A DNA stretch of 64,000 nucleotides from Axinella damicornis (lineage: Eukaryota; Porifera; Demospongiae; Axinellida; Axinellidae). Where the stretch lies: positions 9,876,855-9,940,854 of the forward strand of contig OZ007506.1 in NCBI GenBank assembly GCA_963931865.1, in the 5' to 3' direction. The position numbers and the translations under genes are program-made. A model generated the notes under the pieces. The model searched no databases and had not been told where the DNA came from. It worked only from the letters and a program-made list of their open reading frames with translations. Below are positions 40,790 to 54,803 of the stretch, piece after piece (position 1 is the first letter of the stretch; each line of letters starts with the position of its first letter).

Positions 40790-42290
40790 GGGCCCACGGT
40801 ACATGTAGCCTCCTACCAAGACCCACAGTGGCCTCCTACCATGCTACACTTGGGCCCACAGTAGCCTCCCAACAAGACCCACAGTTCGTTCTTACCAATA
40901 CCCACCGAGTGCAGTGGCCTAGCTTGCGCTTACGGTGGCCTCATATCCACACCCAAAATCGCCTCCTACCCAGTACTAAGGTGGCTTCACACCCAGGCCC
41001 AGGTGATCTCCTACCCAGACCCACGGTGGCCTCCTACCCAGTCCGATGGTGACCTTGCATCCAGGCCTACAATGGCCTTTAACCTACAAGTAGGACCAGG
41101 CTACATGGCCACCATGCGCCTCCGCCGTGAGTCTGGCTACATGTACAAGGCCACCATGGGCCTCTGCACATGGTCACTGCAGGACTGGGTACAGGACAGC
41201 ATAGGAGGCCACCGTCAACCTGGGATATGAGGCCACAGTGGGCCTGGGTAGGAGGTTACTGTGGGCCTGGGTAGGAGGTCACCATGGGCCTGGGTAGAAG
41301 GCCGCAGTGGGACTGAGTAGTAGGCCACCGTGAGCTAAGTACGGCAGGCCTGGGCATGAGGCTAATGTGGATGTGAGGCCATTATCGGCTTGGGCGTGAG
41401 GCCACTGTGAGCATGGACAGGAGGCCACCATGGGCTGGGCAGGCCCATGGGGCGTCACACCCAAGCATATGGTGGTCTCACACCCAGGTCCATCGTGGCC
41501 TCCTGCCCAGCCCCATGGTGGCTTCATACCCAGGCCTGTGGTAGCCTCTTACCGAGGCCCACAGTGGCCTTGCACCCAGGTTTTGGGTGGCCTCACATCC
41601 TAACCCGCGATGGCCTCCTACCCAGGACTACGGTGGCCTCACACCCAGCACCCAGTCCCATGGCGGCCTCCTACCCAGACCCTATAGTCTTGTTCCCAGA
41701 CCATTTTTCACACGCAGAGGGGAAAAGTAGTATTCCGTTTTGGTTCTCTCTGCTGAAATGCTGGTGGAGCAATCAGATTGCTTTGCGAAAGTGACGTACA
41801 TGTAATACAAGAGATTAATGGCGACTGTGGAAGCTAAGCAATAGAGGCGGTGTGCAGGGATACTAGGCTACACAGACGTGAACTACACCATGAGAAGGCT
41901 GTCAGGAAGTTCGTAAATGGTTGGGATGTGTTTGTGAGCATGTCAATTGGCAGTGGGAAGTTTAAATGCCAGTAAGAACCTTCAATGAAGACAACCTTTG
42001 CTCAGGACAGCGTTATCATGATACATGTAGTTCCGCAGTTGATATGACATCAGGCATTACAAACGTTACGTCACCATTTTAAAACGGAAGATTCCATAAT
42101 TTCACCAGACTATTTTTTCCCCTCCGCATGAGAAAAATGGTCTGGGAACGAGACTACCCAGACCAATGGTGGCCTCACACTCAGGCCAATGGTGGCCTCT
42201 TACCTACCCTGTAGATCCACGGTGGCCTCCTACCCAGTCCCATGGTGGCCATGTACCCAGGCTCCCGGTGGTCCTACATGGCCTGGGTGC
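40790..42290. repeat. GGCCTCCTACC minisatellite, copy 2
   Basis: Same forward-reverse-forward organisation as copy 1, with the TIR element at 41,695-42,156 in the same place. About 40 bp shorter near 16,480 of copy 1. Confidence 0.9.
41695..42156. mobile_element. TAGTCTTGTTCCC TIR element, copy 2
   Basis: Ends TAGTCTTGTTCCCAGACCAT and complement of TAGTCTCGTTCCCAGACCAT; better preserved than copy 1. Its TIR core CTCGTTCCCAGR links it to the other short elements. Confidence 0.8.
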
Positions 42291-43919
42291 ATGGCCACTG
42301 TGAGTATGAGTGTGAGTCGACCTTAGGAATCCACTGTATGCTTAAGGTAGGAAACATGGGTACAGCGATCTCCGAAACCAAGTTGATAGACAAATGGGCA
42401 GCATCAAAGCGTACACAAACTGCTCCCTCTGCTTGAAAATGGCCTAGAACTCAATTTTAAGGCCCTCTACTAAACTGAAAATTTGGACCTTCTCCAAGGC
42501 CCCACCCACACTCTGACTCCATCATCAATACACACACAAAAGTGGCCAAAAATTTCGTATGGATTTACCACTTGCTCTCCTACAGCCTGAAACTCACTGC
42601 CGCCCTCAAAAACAGAGGTTTGGCTACCCTAGGCTTTCCCAAAAAAATTCCACGCACACCAACTAAAACCGACCAAAGCCAAGGCCAGTTTCCAAAAGGT
42701 CAACCTACCCCTTGCAAAACTAGGTATGCTTTTCCACGTTCACCTCTCGGTTACAGAGTTTTGGCCACACATCTACTCCCTCTCACCAGCCCAGTCCAGC
42801 TACCAAACCAGCCAAATTCGCCCTAACACGAAAATGGGCGGGGCCTGTAATGCCAAAAGGTCAACTCTCTAGAGTGCCTTAGCCAGGGAGCTGTCGGACG
42901 CTGTTCACTTTCCAGGCAGTTCTTCGGCCACTTCAGCAGACCCACAAACATTCCTGCTCACTCCACCTAGCTATTCACACTCAGATAGCCCATCGCTTCA
43001 TTCAATAAGCTAGAACAGCTCCTTACTTAAAAAAAAAAAGTGTTGCAACAAATCTTCAAAGTACCGCACGGCCACATCAGAGTACCAATTTGAAACTTGA
43101 AAGGGCCGCTAGCCGCATCAAAGAGAGAAGCCCCCCTTGTTTATTCCGGTTGCCGCCATGGGAAAACGTAAACAGATTAATAACTCTATATAACCGTATG
43201 CAAGTGACGTCATCTCATTCATTATTCATGAGCAAAATTGCGCGATTTCACCAATGTCATGCTTCCTACCTTAAGGTTACGGGTTACAGTTTGCAATTGC
43301 GCATGCATGGTGCGCGCTTGTGGTTTACAGTCAACAGTGAAATGTGCGCACGACTTTGGTGTCAGCATTTTATCGCTGAACTTACATCTAACCGTATATT
43401 AGACTGAATTTCAATTCTACGAAGAAAGGGGCAGGGCGGCTCGGAAAGTTTTACCGAGATAAACATCCTGTTCGTGAGATACTGTGCGTTCTACTTGCCT
43501 GATCTGGCGAAAAGCGAATGGCTTTGTGGTATGAACGACCATCACTCGATTTACGAAGCGAAGTCGCTCCGAGCCGCCCTCCAGTCAGTTGAAAACTTCC
43601 CATGGGTGCTGACAAGCTGGCCTCTTAGCCCTTTCTGATTACAAAATCTGACGCCAAAAATAGCCAACTCGACCTTGAACTTTGATGCCACTGCCCGTGT
43701 TGGCATGTTGTACTCAGGCGCTAAGATCATACCAGCTAGAAGGTACTCATATTGCTGTTATACGTCGTCTTTGTTGCATGTCTCTAGCTAGTTCCTGCAC
43801 GGAGGGACAAAGGTAACTTGTACGTTATGTATATTTAATGAGCACACGGTATCCCGTAACCTTAATGAACTTGATAGCAAAACACATGTTTCCATTCTAA
43901 TCCCATAAACAGGAAGTAT
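42291..43919. other. Counterpart of 17,581-19,224, no supported gene
   Basis: C/A-rich stretch, A-run at 43,029-43,039, the GCCGCCATGG / TATATAA words at 43,152-43,196 and a CRE-like TGACGTCATC at 43,206. ORFs differ from copy 1 by indels and replacement changes. Confidence 0.45.
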
Positions 43920-44640
43920 AATTTTCCCTGTGAGAACAAGCACATCTGCTTACTTCTGGATTGTAGAGGTCAAAACAGCAGTGGAGATGGAGGTACTAGG
44001 TGTATCCATCTAGGTGGAGATCGAACCATGTTGCTATGGCATCCACAATGCCACTGCACATCACCTGTAGTTGCAAATGATCCTCAGGAAGTGCAATCTA
44101 GAGGGAAAAATCAGTTTACTCTAAACAGCTAGATCACAATTAAGTAGAGTAAAATGCTTGCCAAACGTAGCTGGGATGGTGGATATGCTCAAATTGGGTG
44201 TGTTGCCATGGAGATGAAGTCCATTACATTGTGCATATGCAATTGCAACTTTGTTGAGACTCTCCATTTCCATGGCAACCCAGGACACAGTGCTCTGCAG
44301 TCTGAGTGCTAATTAAAGCATGGGTAAAACAGTCAGAACAAGCACATCTGCTGCATTGCTTACTTCTTCTGGATTACAGAAGTCAAAACAGCAGGTGTGG
44401 CTATCCAGGTGGAGGTCGAACCATGTTGCTATGGCATCCACAATGCCACCTGATGCCACCAGTAGCTGCAAATGATTCTCAGGAATTGGAATCTAGAGGG
44501 GAAAAAATTGGTTTACTCTAAACAACCAGATCACAATTAAGTAGAGTAATTTGCTTGCCAAATGTGACTGACATGTGATGGTGGATATACTCAAACTGGG
44601 TGTGTTGCCATGGAGATGAAGTCTAGATCATATTGTGCAT
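43920..44640. repeat. R-family repeat, copy 6
   Basis: Orthologous to 19,225-19,950, two tandem units. A 7-bp insertion (ACTAGGT) at about 43,994 distinguishes it. Confidence 0.65.
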
Positions 44641-45762
44641 CTACTTCCGGTACTACTTTGCCAGCCTTCTGGCCTGTGGTTTATTAACTATTGGTATCAG
44701 CTCAGACACGTGCAACTTGAACGTTTCACGTGGCAAGTTATGGTTCAAGTCTGACAAAGAACGGCCAAAGGACGCTGAAGTTATGCTGCCAAAGCGAACA
44801 GCTATTGTGTTCACCAAAGCAACATGTCCTGTACCTCTTGAAGCTTTTACAGACCCCCTGCAAAGCAGTTTACTGAAGTTAGAGGTGCTAACCACTTTTG
44901 AGTGGTGTACACACACAAGTAAATTGGAGGCTCCAAATGGAAGGATGGAATGATTCCCTGACTGTAAGTTTATCATGCATGAACTTTGTTCCCGATCCCA
45001 GGGAGAGGATGTAAGTAACATACAGAGTCGGGGACTGTAGCATGTAGGTGTGGGGAGCTGAAGGGAGGACATATTAAAAGTCTTGAGGTTCTCCTTTTCT
45101 TGTGCCTGACCGCCACTGGCTCTTTATCCACTAAGGGAGGGCAGACTGGTGGTATGTGGCGCTCTTTCATGAGGTTTTTCAACCTCTGAACCAGAACCGT
45201 TGAAGGCTGCATGAATGGACTTGGTGCACTGCTTCCCCATGAAACCCATGCCAACATGCATTGTTCTAGCAATGAGACCTCTCAAGCATGCACATCTTAG
45301 GTACATGTAGGACAGTTGCCTCAGGGAATTTCCTCCTGTAAGACCTCATGAACAGCTTGATGTTGGAAAATATACCATACAGCTGGAAAATTTGGCGGGG
45401 ATTCAATTTCGTGGCTGGCTCTAAAATGCTGTGAATTACATATTTGGCATACTAAAATTTGGCGGATTTGGAAATTTGCAGGTCGAGAATGATGTCATAC
45501 TAACCGCACGGCCGCACGGTACAGTCACAGAGTGCTCGGTACTTATCCTAGCTTAGGTGTCAAAATCTTGTGTCGGTAGGCTGCGATGGATTCAGAGTTT
45601 ACAATGGAGACCTGTGTTAGACGTACCATGTCTACAAAAATCTCTGGGATGTGAGTGTTAGGAGAGGAACTGCCATGTAAGAATGATAGTGGTAACAATA
45701 AAGACACAAACGCAGTAGCAGTGATGTGAAGGAGCACCATCGTCTGCCATGTACCCAGGAAG
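44641..45762. other. Counterpart of 19,951-20,985 and 21,870-21,950
   Basis: Holds the empty site of the 884-bp element at 45,681-45,683. ORFs on both strands as in copy 1, judged unconstrained. Confidence 0.5.
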
Positions 45763-46375
45763 ATACCGTATAGTGGGTTCTTTTTGTGGGGTGCCAATTT
45801 TCATTATTTTCGTAACTCACCAACAAGTCGCAAATTTTTCCACCCACGAAAGCTTCCACCCATAATCGCGCTGTAGCTAAAATGCGTAGCTAGGTGCCGT
45901 CGTTCTCAACCACACCGTACGGCTCTTCATAGCTACCTGCATAGCTAACTGCGCCCTGTTGGCAGTGTCCTCGATCGACAGGATCCTCTATCACCAGCTC
46001 AGGGTGCAGCTGTCCGTCACGTTGTGATCGATAAAGTAGAATTGGACGTATGGCTAGCGAGCCACTAAGCGACAAAAAACGAGGACAGTAACTCTCGCCA
46101 CAGCAAATGGAACAACCATTCTCGCATTAGAATGTTGGTTCATCTCCAACTCTGGCCTCCCACATGTCTTTTACTAACAAAGTTGCGTCTCAGCTATAGC
46201 GCAGTGAAGCGCAATGTCGTTGAAACTTCGGCCATCAAACCATGTGCACTAATTTTTCATATTACGTCATCCGCGATGATAACACTAACACGAAGGCTGG
46301 TTGGTGCCAAGAACCACTAAAATCATTTCTGACGATGAAAATTTCCAACCACAAAAATAACCCGCTATACGGTAT
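45763..46375. mobile_element. ATACCGTATAG MITE, copy 2
   Basis: Same termini as 21,951-22,555, with small internal indels (for example TAGC added near 45,893 and GGTT near 46,300). Confidence 0.88.
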
Positions 46376-46887
46376 CAACTGCTTGCTTGCAATATCTGGC
46401 AGATCAGAGACAGAGAGGTACGTACGTACGTACTGTAGTAATAATCATGAGTGCGTGCATAAGTGTTGCTGTGAGACCCCACCCACACACACAATAGATT
46501 GCAATGACATCACAACGAAACATTGACGGAATTTAATTTGGTGGTGCATTGATAATCCACCAAACTGTCAAATTAAATTCCCCGTCAAATTTTCTTGCCA
46601 TACGGTAGTATAGATAACACTTGCTTCCAACAACCAATCTATCGATTGACTTACAAAGGACTTGTATCTCTTTATCTTTTAGCAGATGACTGCTGTCGTA
46701 CTGTCATGAAAGAAGTGCTGTGCGAACACCCTTGCCACCTCTTCAGCCTCGCTCTACAGAGTTGGACACAGCCGCTCAGTTGGTGTGACTGATGAGGCAC
46801 CACAGGCAACAGTGACGACCTGGAGTGAAGGGGTAATGGTACATTAACCACCTAGGATCAGCTACACAGTTCTATGTAACTCAGAGA
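46376..46887 (+). pseudogene. Exon-like Helitron upstream part, copy 2
   Basis: Counterpart of 22,556-23,061, with the TTATCTTTTAG acceptor at about 46,682 and the TGTAACTCAG acceptor-like site just before the Rep segment. Here the two are joined directly without the 901-bp element. Confidence 0.3.
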
Positions 46888-47059
46888 AATGAATGTGGCC
46901 AGTGGGTGACTGCATACAGTCCTGTTCTACACCGAGCATGGCAAGCCAACATGGACACGGTCAGTTCAGAGTATGGGCAAGCAATGTATGTGTACATGTA
47001 TGCATCAGAGAGACTCAAATATGACACCCTGCAAATCGTACCACCTGATGCTTCACAGT
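46888..47059 (+). pseudogene. Helitron-like Rep domain fragment, copy 2
   Basis: Frame NECGQWVTAYSPVLHRAWQA then NMDTV and AMYVYMYASE. Uninterrupted on its left side. Substitutions against copy 1 include replacements (E to A, M to T, V to A, N to I), consistent with decay. A GTAAGC donor-like site follows, as in copy 1. Confidence 0.6.
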
Positions 47060-47118
47060 GTAAGCGACTGTACTAACACAAAACCAAGTCAGCTTACAAG
47101 AGGCAGTGTACGGCCTAG

Positions 47119-47656
47119 GTGGATTTCTATTGGTCAGATCTAGTTGTACCTCAGTCTCCAAGCCAAGAAGTGGTTACACAACTCCCTGACACTCCCACAC
47201 AGATCAAAAGTCTCTCCTGGCAACAAATATCTACTGAGTACCAGCAGTCTCAGAACAATGCCAGTGTAGACCAGAAGGTGGTAGGTATTCAGATGGAGAA
47301 CAGCACACACCAATTGCTACTCTTTGTGGTGTGGGCAAACATTTCCTCATTAGGACAATCAGATAAATGCTCATCAGAATGAACCGGGACATCCCACACC
47401 ACCTTGGTCCCAGCACACAATACACCACCAAAATCCTAGCCTCGTTCCCATGCAGGCCATTCCCATTGCCAGAATTTAAAGTATGCAAATACGGTGGTGA
47501 AAGCTATCAAATACTGGTGGTACCAATATCCAGTATTGCTAACAGCCCCAACTGGAATTGCCGCCTACAACCAACGAAACAAGTTCCTACCACTAAACCT
47601 TCCCACTTCATTAACCTCTCAATTATGACCCGGCACCAAAGTGACGATACACTGTA
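47119..47656. other. Deletion-joined exon-like fragments, copy 2
   Basis: The DFYWSDLVVPQSPSQEVVTQ piece is fused near 47,206 to the SLSWQQISTEYQQSQNNASV piece, which in copy 1 lie 1 kb apart. The fused 87-codon ORF is therefore a deletion product, not an ancestral gene. Confidence 0.45.
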
Positions 47657-47871
47657 GGTACGTACAGAGGTTTTCAGGTTGCTTGTCAGGTGAAAAGTGC
47701 CAAGTGCAGAGTCCACTTACCTTAGCTAACCACTAATTTGATTTGTCACACTGTAGCTCAGCACTGTAAGGGTAAGAAATCTAATTAGTGGCTAGTTAAG
47801 GTAAGTGGACTCTGCATTTGGCACTTTTCATTCTGACAAGCATCCTGAAAACCTCTGTACTTGGTACGTAC
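47657..47871. mobile_element. 214-bp inverted repeat, copy 2
   Basis: Same element as 25,753-25,966 with a few substitutions (CATCCTGAAAACC at the right arm). Confidence 0.85.
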
Positions 47872-48819
47872 ATATCATTCTCCATGTGGTACCTACTCTG
47901 CTCCCCAGAGGCTCCTGGCGCAGCTGGGGACTGAGAAGGCTCAACAATAACATTTAACTCGGAACAATGGAGGTGGCTGCTCCTGCACGCAAGTTGATAT
48001 GCTGATAATGGAAGAGAACTGAGTCATGACAACTGTCATTTTCAAAAGCAGTATGCTCCAACAAGGACTCTTCTGTCTGACAAGGCTGTGCATATAGCTA
48101 TTTGTTACTGGTACTTGGTCATTGGCTAAAGCCCTTAAGGTTACGATGTACTATTCAATTAATTTTTTGACCTTGCTGCTTTTATATACATATATCTCAG
48201 GAACTATAACAGATATTAGTCTGAAACAAGTTGCATTCCAACATTACAACACCAAATGAAACTCCTGGAACAGGAAAGTAAAATGCACCAGGGTATTTGG
48301 ACCTACGTACGTAGGCAATTAGACTCACTGCTCAAGCATTTTTGCGTCAAATCACTGAGAGGCAGACTGGAGCCCAACCCTCAAAAAATCTCTGGCACTA
48401 CTTTGCTAGGTCGTGATGAAGAGATATTCGGTGATTTGTGTATATTTTTAGCTATGTGCACAAAAATTTCCAGAAGAGCGTGCTCTAGGCATGCATAATC
48501 TTCGTTTCATGCCCAAATTTTGTGATTTCTTTTCATGCCGCCCTGCAAAATAGTGAAGTCAAAACACGTGAGAAACAATTTCCCTTCGTAAAATTTGACG
48601 CAAAGTATAAGGCCTCATTAGTCTGTGGTTAATTGAATTTGTAACTCGTTTACATGTACAGCTTCCCACTATGAATAACGTTATCTCATTGTTTTATGTA
48701 AACAACCTGGCAGCTGCCCCAACTTGTACATCGTAACCTTAAGTCTCCACAATACAGTGGGATGGCATGGGATGCTGGGACCAAGGTCCCAGTTCATCCT
48801 GTACCATCCTATACGGGAC
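47872..48819. other. Counterpart of 25,967-26,979, no supported gene
   Basis: The 80-codon ORF at 48,256 overlaps the copy-1 ORF at 26,430 but has a different N-terminus because of upstream substitutions. No domain. Confidence 0.4.
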
Positions 48820-50735
48820 TTAGACTCTCCGCGATAATTGGTCATTGCCTAAGGGACTTAGACTTCTCCCTGACACTTGTCTATTATCCAGGAGACTTGG
48901 ACATTCCCCCCCCCCAAGACACTTGGTCATCATCCCCTAAGGGAATTAAACTTTCTCCGCAATACTTGTCGTTGCCAAACTTTTTTCCTTCCCCGATGCT
49001 TGTTCATTGCCCAAGGGACTTAGACGTTTTCCCCAAAGATACTTGGTCATCGCCTAAGGGATTTTTCTCCCCGATACTTGTTCATTGCCCAGGAGACTTA
49101 TATAGACACTTTCCCCCAAAAGATACTTGATCATCACCCAAGGGACTTTTTCTCCCCAATGCTTGTCATTGCCCAGGGGACTTAGACTTTCCCACAAGAT
49201 ACTTAGTCATCGCCTAAGGGACTTTTACGTATTCTCCCTGATGCTTTTTCTCATTGCCCAGACACACTCTAAGGGACTTTTCTCCATGATGGTTGTGATT
49301 GCCCAGGGGACCTTATTAGACACTTGTTCCTCCAAAATACGTACTTGGTCATCGCCTAAGGGACAAATTCCCCCAGATGCTTTTTCATTGACCAAGGATC
49401 GAGACTTTTCTCCCCAATGCTTGTGGTTGTCCAGGGGACTTAGACACTTTCCCCCCCAAGATACTTGCTTTTTCAAGAGACTCTTCTCCCCGATACTGAT
49501 ACTTGGTCATCACCTAAGGGACATACGTATTCTCTTTCATTGCCCAAGCATCGACTTTTTTTCTCCCCGATGCTTGTGATTGCCCAGGGAACTTAGACGC
49601 TTTTCCCCCCAAGATACTTGGACATTGCCTAAGTGACTTTTCTTCTCACTGATGCTTTTTCATTGCCCAAACACTTTCTAAGGGACTTTTTCTCCCCAAT
49701 GCTTGTGATTGCCCAGGGGACTTAGACACTTTTGCCCCAAGATACGTGGTCATCGCCTAAGGGCGACCTGATGCTTGGTCATTGCTCAAGATACTTGGTC
49801 CTAAGGGCGACCTGATGCTTGGTCATTGCACAGGAACTTTCCACACAAGACACTTTCCCCGATGCTGCCCAGCCTAAGGGACTTAAATCATTGCCCAAGC
49901 ATCGAGACTTTTTCTCCCCAATGTTTGTGATTGCCCAGGAGACTTAGACACTTTTGCCCCAAGACACTTGCTCATCATCGCCTAAGGGCGACTTGATGCT
50001 TGGTCATTGCCAGAGATACTTGGTCATCGCCTAAGGGCGACCTGATGCTTGGTCATTACTTGGTCCTAAGGGCCGACCTGATCCTTGGTCATTGCCCAGG
50101 GAACTTTCCACACAAGACACTTCCCCGATGCTTGTGATTGCCTAGGGACCTAGACACTTTTCCCCCTAAGATACTTAGGATACTTATACTTGGTCATTGC
50201 CTAACATTCTCTTCCATTGCCCAAGCGAGACTTTTTTCTCCCCGATGCTTGTGATTGCCCAGGGGACTTAGACACTTTTGCCCCAAGATACTTTAGATAC
50301 TTATACTTGGTCATCGCCTAACATTCTCTTCCATTGCCTAAGCGAGATTTTTTCTCCCCGATGCTTGTGATTGCCCAGGGGACTTAGACGCTTTTCCCCC
50401 CAAGATACTTCGTCATCGTCTAAGTGACTTATCCTTCATTACCCAACACTTTCTAAGGAACTTTTTGCACCAAGATACTTGGTCATCGCCTAAGGGCGAC
50501 CTGTCACTGCCCAAGACACTTGGTCGGGCGACCTGTCACTGCCCAAGACACTTGGTCATTGCCTAAGGGTGACCTAATGCTTGGTCATTGCCCAGGGAAC
50601 GTTCCACACAAGACACTTTCCACAAGACACTTTCCCCGATGCGTGTGATTGCCCAGGGGACTTAGACACTTTTGCCCCAAGATACTTGCTAAGGGCGACC
50701 TGATGCTTGGTCATTGCCCAAGATACTTACTGCCC
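48820..50735 (+). repeat. CTTGGTCATCGCC minisatellite, copy 2
   Basis: Same unit as 26,980-28,570 but about 300 bp longer; extra units are visible near 49,770-50,060 and 50,160-50,400, where GCCTAACATTCTCTTCCATT recurs. A 150-codon ORF (49,127-49,579) is a translation of the repeat. Confidence 0.92.
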
Positions 50736-52634
50736 AAGTACATACATGCACCCACTCAGCTCTAGCAAGCTAGATAGATAATTGCTGAAAGAATTGGCCT
50801 CCCACAAGGTGTCCATTTATGAAGTAAAACGCCCAACTGGCTCTGACTAAACATCAAGCCTGTGCACGACCATGCTGCTTTCACCCTTTGGGTGAACATT
50901 CCCACCTCCCCCTGATCCACCCTTTGTGCTCGCACAGAACCTCCAAGGCTGACTTAAGCTACATGTAATAGCTAACAGGTTTTACAGCTTAAACAGCTGC
51001 CATGTCCTCTGCATGATTCTGGCCTGATACGTATCAAGTCAAGCCAAGACACATCAAGTCTTTTAAAGCCTCACTTATTTTATCATGTGAGCACTCAACT
51101 AGCAGAACTCATGCATTCAGGACTTCCGAAGAGGGTACAACTGTGCCTGTGAGACCTGCTGCTGTCTTGCCTCGTCCAGAGGGAATAATTCCTGAGTGTG
51201 CCATGGCATACGACCCCAGACTGCTCTGCATAATTCAATACTCCATAACCCTGGAACTTACATCACATTGATCCAGTGGGAGGCACTCTCCTTGGCAGGT
51301 TACATGTACATGCTCCAAGCTGCACATTTATCTCAGCTTCACAGTACATACATGACTCTAACTACACCCACTCAGTTCTAGCTAGCCGGATAGATAATTG
51401 CTGACAGAATTGGCCTTCAACAATGTGAGGGAATTGTTGTCTAGGTCCAATTATGAGCCCACCTGGCTCTGTCTGAACATCCAAGCCCAGCGATGGCCAT
51501 GCAGCCCCACCCATGCCTGACCAACCCTTTGTGCTCACACAGAACCTCCTAAGGATATTGATGCTGACGTTCTGTAGTCATAAAAGGGTTAACTTAACCA
51601 GCTGCCATGTCCTCTGCATGATTCTGAGGTGATACGAAGTCGTGTTCAGACACATCACATCTTTGTAAAGACCTTTGGTTGCTCTGTTGAAGGTTGGTGC
51701 ACCTAAAAGGAAAGGAATTTGCCTTCCACAAAACTAGTTCCAGCTATGCCATTCATGGTACACCTGTAACTCAAGCGAGTTCAGTGATGTTGTAAATGGG
51801 ATTGAAGTGGAGAATTTAAGTACTGAGATCTGAAGTATGGGAACGTGGAATGGACAAACACAGTAGATGGGTGTGGCAAGTAGGCTACCACTACCATGTA
51901 CATGTATCATGTTTTATGACCAGCCATTTCATACTAGATTCAGGTGTCTGAGTGAAACAACAATTACAGCCAATTTGACGAAATCTATACAGCTGCTCCC
52001 TAACAATACTGCTAGTAAGCTTTTCAGTAAGTGAGAGATTTCTGACAATTGTTACAGTGTAATATTATAGTGGTATTAAGACTCCTGCAGCCTTGTTCAG
52101 AGGCTGCAGGAGTCATATGACCATATGACCATCAAACTGAGTGGAATGGCGGTGGGAATGGCCTGTGGGATTGAGGCTATAGAAAACCTACATCGAGGGG
52201 TAATCAAAGCAACATGACGTACTGTAGAAGGTCATGCACACACTTATTGGATGCTGCATTTCCCAATGTTCCTGTGACATTGATGTCACACCAACACCTT
52301 CTGTACCTGAAAGTCCCAGGGTTGCGTCTCACTCCCTCCACCTGCTGTATGAGAAGGGTGCTGCTCAACCCGACAGCTTGCTTCAGCACCGACAGCACAG
52401 CTCCCTGTGGAGGTGGAATGGAATTTGACCATATGACCATCAAACTGAGTGGAATGCATGGCATAGGGCACACAGTATGGCTGTCTACAAGGGACTGTTA
52501 ATACATTTGGAGTACCCCTTCAGTGAAATCCAGGTGGGGAAAAGATCATCAGATTACTGTTCCTGTAACCTTCTCTGCTATCTTAAGTTCTGTTCCTGTA
52601 ACCTTCTCTGCTATCCTAAGTTCCCTCTCACCTT
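50736..52634. repeat. Counterpart of 28,571-30,494
   Basis: Paralogous ~300-bp repeats at 50,740 and 51,360, then the hairpin CTCCTGCAGCC / GGCTGCAGGAG at 52,081. The first half differs from copy 1 by indels; from about 51,670 on it is nearly identical. Confidence 0.6.
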
Positions 52635-53730
52635 AGAATTCACATCAGAGTTTTGACTGATAATCAAATGTACAAGACCGCAACAAAGCTGTTCAATACA
52701 TAATCTGGACTCTGGACTATGGACTGGACTCAGGACTGGACTGTGGACTGGACTCTGGACTGTGGACTGGACTCTGGACTAGATAATGGACTGGACTAGA
52801 TTGATCAAACAGTTGTACACAGACCAAAACAGCTGTACACAGACAGCAAACGTCATCAAGCTATGAAGGATTGTCTCCAGCTCTGTCTCAAGTTGCTTCC
52901 CAGCCTGTTGCAGCATCGTCTACTCAATTTCTGAGAGGTCAAAGTCACTTACATATTCAATGAGCTTCAACAAAAGTGGCTATGGCTGAATTCTTATGGG
53001 TTCTGTACCAGGTTTGAGCATCCATGACTTGTATCGAATGTTTCTTATGGAGGTCACACACATTTGTTGGCCATCGTCAAACTCCAATTCAGCTCCAGTT
53101 AGGATGCTCTGCCTGCTTGAAGGATTTGAAGAGCGGTTATTATCAGCAGAATCCAAATGTCTTTCTTGAAGCGTACATGTACATGTAGGAATATTCCATG
53201 CTATCCATGACTATAGTTCGAGATCATTGCTGAAGCTCATTTAATAAGGTAATGGAGGGTATTTCCGGACAGCAGGGGATTTCCTGACACGGCCCCAGCT
53301 TTCACTCTCCAGGAGCGGTTTTCGCTGACAACTGCACAGCGTTGGAAGTTCAAAGGTAGGGTATGCATGTGCACTTACAATAATTCGGAAGAATCGCTAA
53401 CGGAGCGAATGTGAGGGGCAGAAGTGCCGTATCCGGAATTAAAAGATTGTCCAGAAATCCCCTCCCTTACCTTATGCACATGACCTTTGACCTCTCCGAA
53501 ATCGAGGAACGATGCTGCAACAGGCTAGGAAGCAACTTGAGACAAAGCTGGAGACAACCCTTCATAGCTTTGGTGACGTTTGCTGTCCGTGTACAGCTGT
53601 TTTGGTCAATCCAGTCCAGTCCATTATCCAGTCCAGAGTCCAGTCCACAGTCCAGTCCAGAGTCCAGAGTCCAGAGTCCAGGTTTTGTACTGTCCCATCA
53701 ACCTCAGAGAATGTGAAATTCTCTGGGGAA
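52635..53730. mobile_element. Foldback element, copy 2
   Basis: Essentially identical to 30,495-31,590, including the GGACTCTGGACT arms. Confidence 0.85.
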
Positions 53731-54803
53731 GGTAGGGCATGCCCCTGGTAATCTGTCTGTGTTGGGTCACTGTCCCTAACCTGAAATCCTGTATGAAACC
53801 CTGAATGGTGCTTCTCTCAGTGAGTGTTTCTGTACTTACTGCTCAGCCTTTCATATACAGTAATAACTAGACGAATGCAGAACATTGCGGGGCGAGCCTG
53901 AGCGAGTACAGTTGTCGAATGTGCATGGAGCAGTTGCATGAGCATGTGTTCCTACATGGAGCAGATGCATGTTCATGACTGTCAGTGCATGTCATCCGAA
54001 TGTGACGGAGAGCATAGACTAAGCACGACTTAAGGACACAGAAGTTATGACACTAAAAGTATACACCCATGTACTTCACAGCAACTGCGAATCAGGTTAG
54101 CCGAAGCAGTCTGGTAGGTAGGTCCAAGAGTGCTCTCTGTCTTTGTTGTCCGGCGCCACCGGAGGGCGACTTTCTCATTGTCTGCTGATGCCAGATCTGT
54201 GTCTTGACTGCACGTCACAGTGAGTTAAGTGTTACCGAGTGCAGGCCAGTCAAGTTCCCATCCTCTGGCAATAGCTGAAGCAGCAGTTTAACACACCGTG
54301 ACGGTTTATAGCTATTAAAGCCTACATGCTAGCTAGCTAGCTAATGCACACCATGATGTGCTCTGCATGCAGGACATGAGACCGCTTGAAGCACTCGATC
54401 TCCCCGTCTTCATGAAATGCTTTAGCCCCTCACCGTGCGCTATAGTCTCCATCCTTGTTGAGGTAGACCGTTCATGGTTCGTTCGAGTCTAAGTCGTTCA
54501 ATGGTGAGTTCGTTTGAGGTTTGAGGTGATTTACGGCACGACGTACGATAGATTTAAAGAAATATATGGAAAATTCACAGCAAATTCGTCTATGTGGGGC
54601 TCGCTCAGGCTCGCCCCAATAAAAGGGAGGAGTAAAATATGTATTGCACACCGAGGAGTTCGCTAGTTCCATTCCGCTTGGTTTGACGGTCATATGGTCA
54701 AGTGAGAGAGAAACAACCGTGAGAGAGAGAAAGACAGCTGGAATCAGCTAAGTCCTCTAGCCTGCGCTGTTATATACAGCCTTGCTTCCCCTCCTCTGCC
54801 GTG
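53731..54803. other. Counterpart of 31,591-32,676, no gene
   Basis: Near-identical to copy 1 except for loss of one 17-bp unit at about 54,297. No supported ORF. Confidence 0.5.

Noticed and set aside
47119..47382. 87-codon ORF in copy 2 as a possible gene
   Set aside because: Created by a ~1-kb deletion that fused two fragments lying apart in copy 1.
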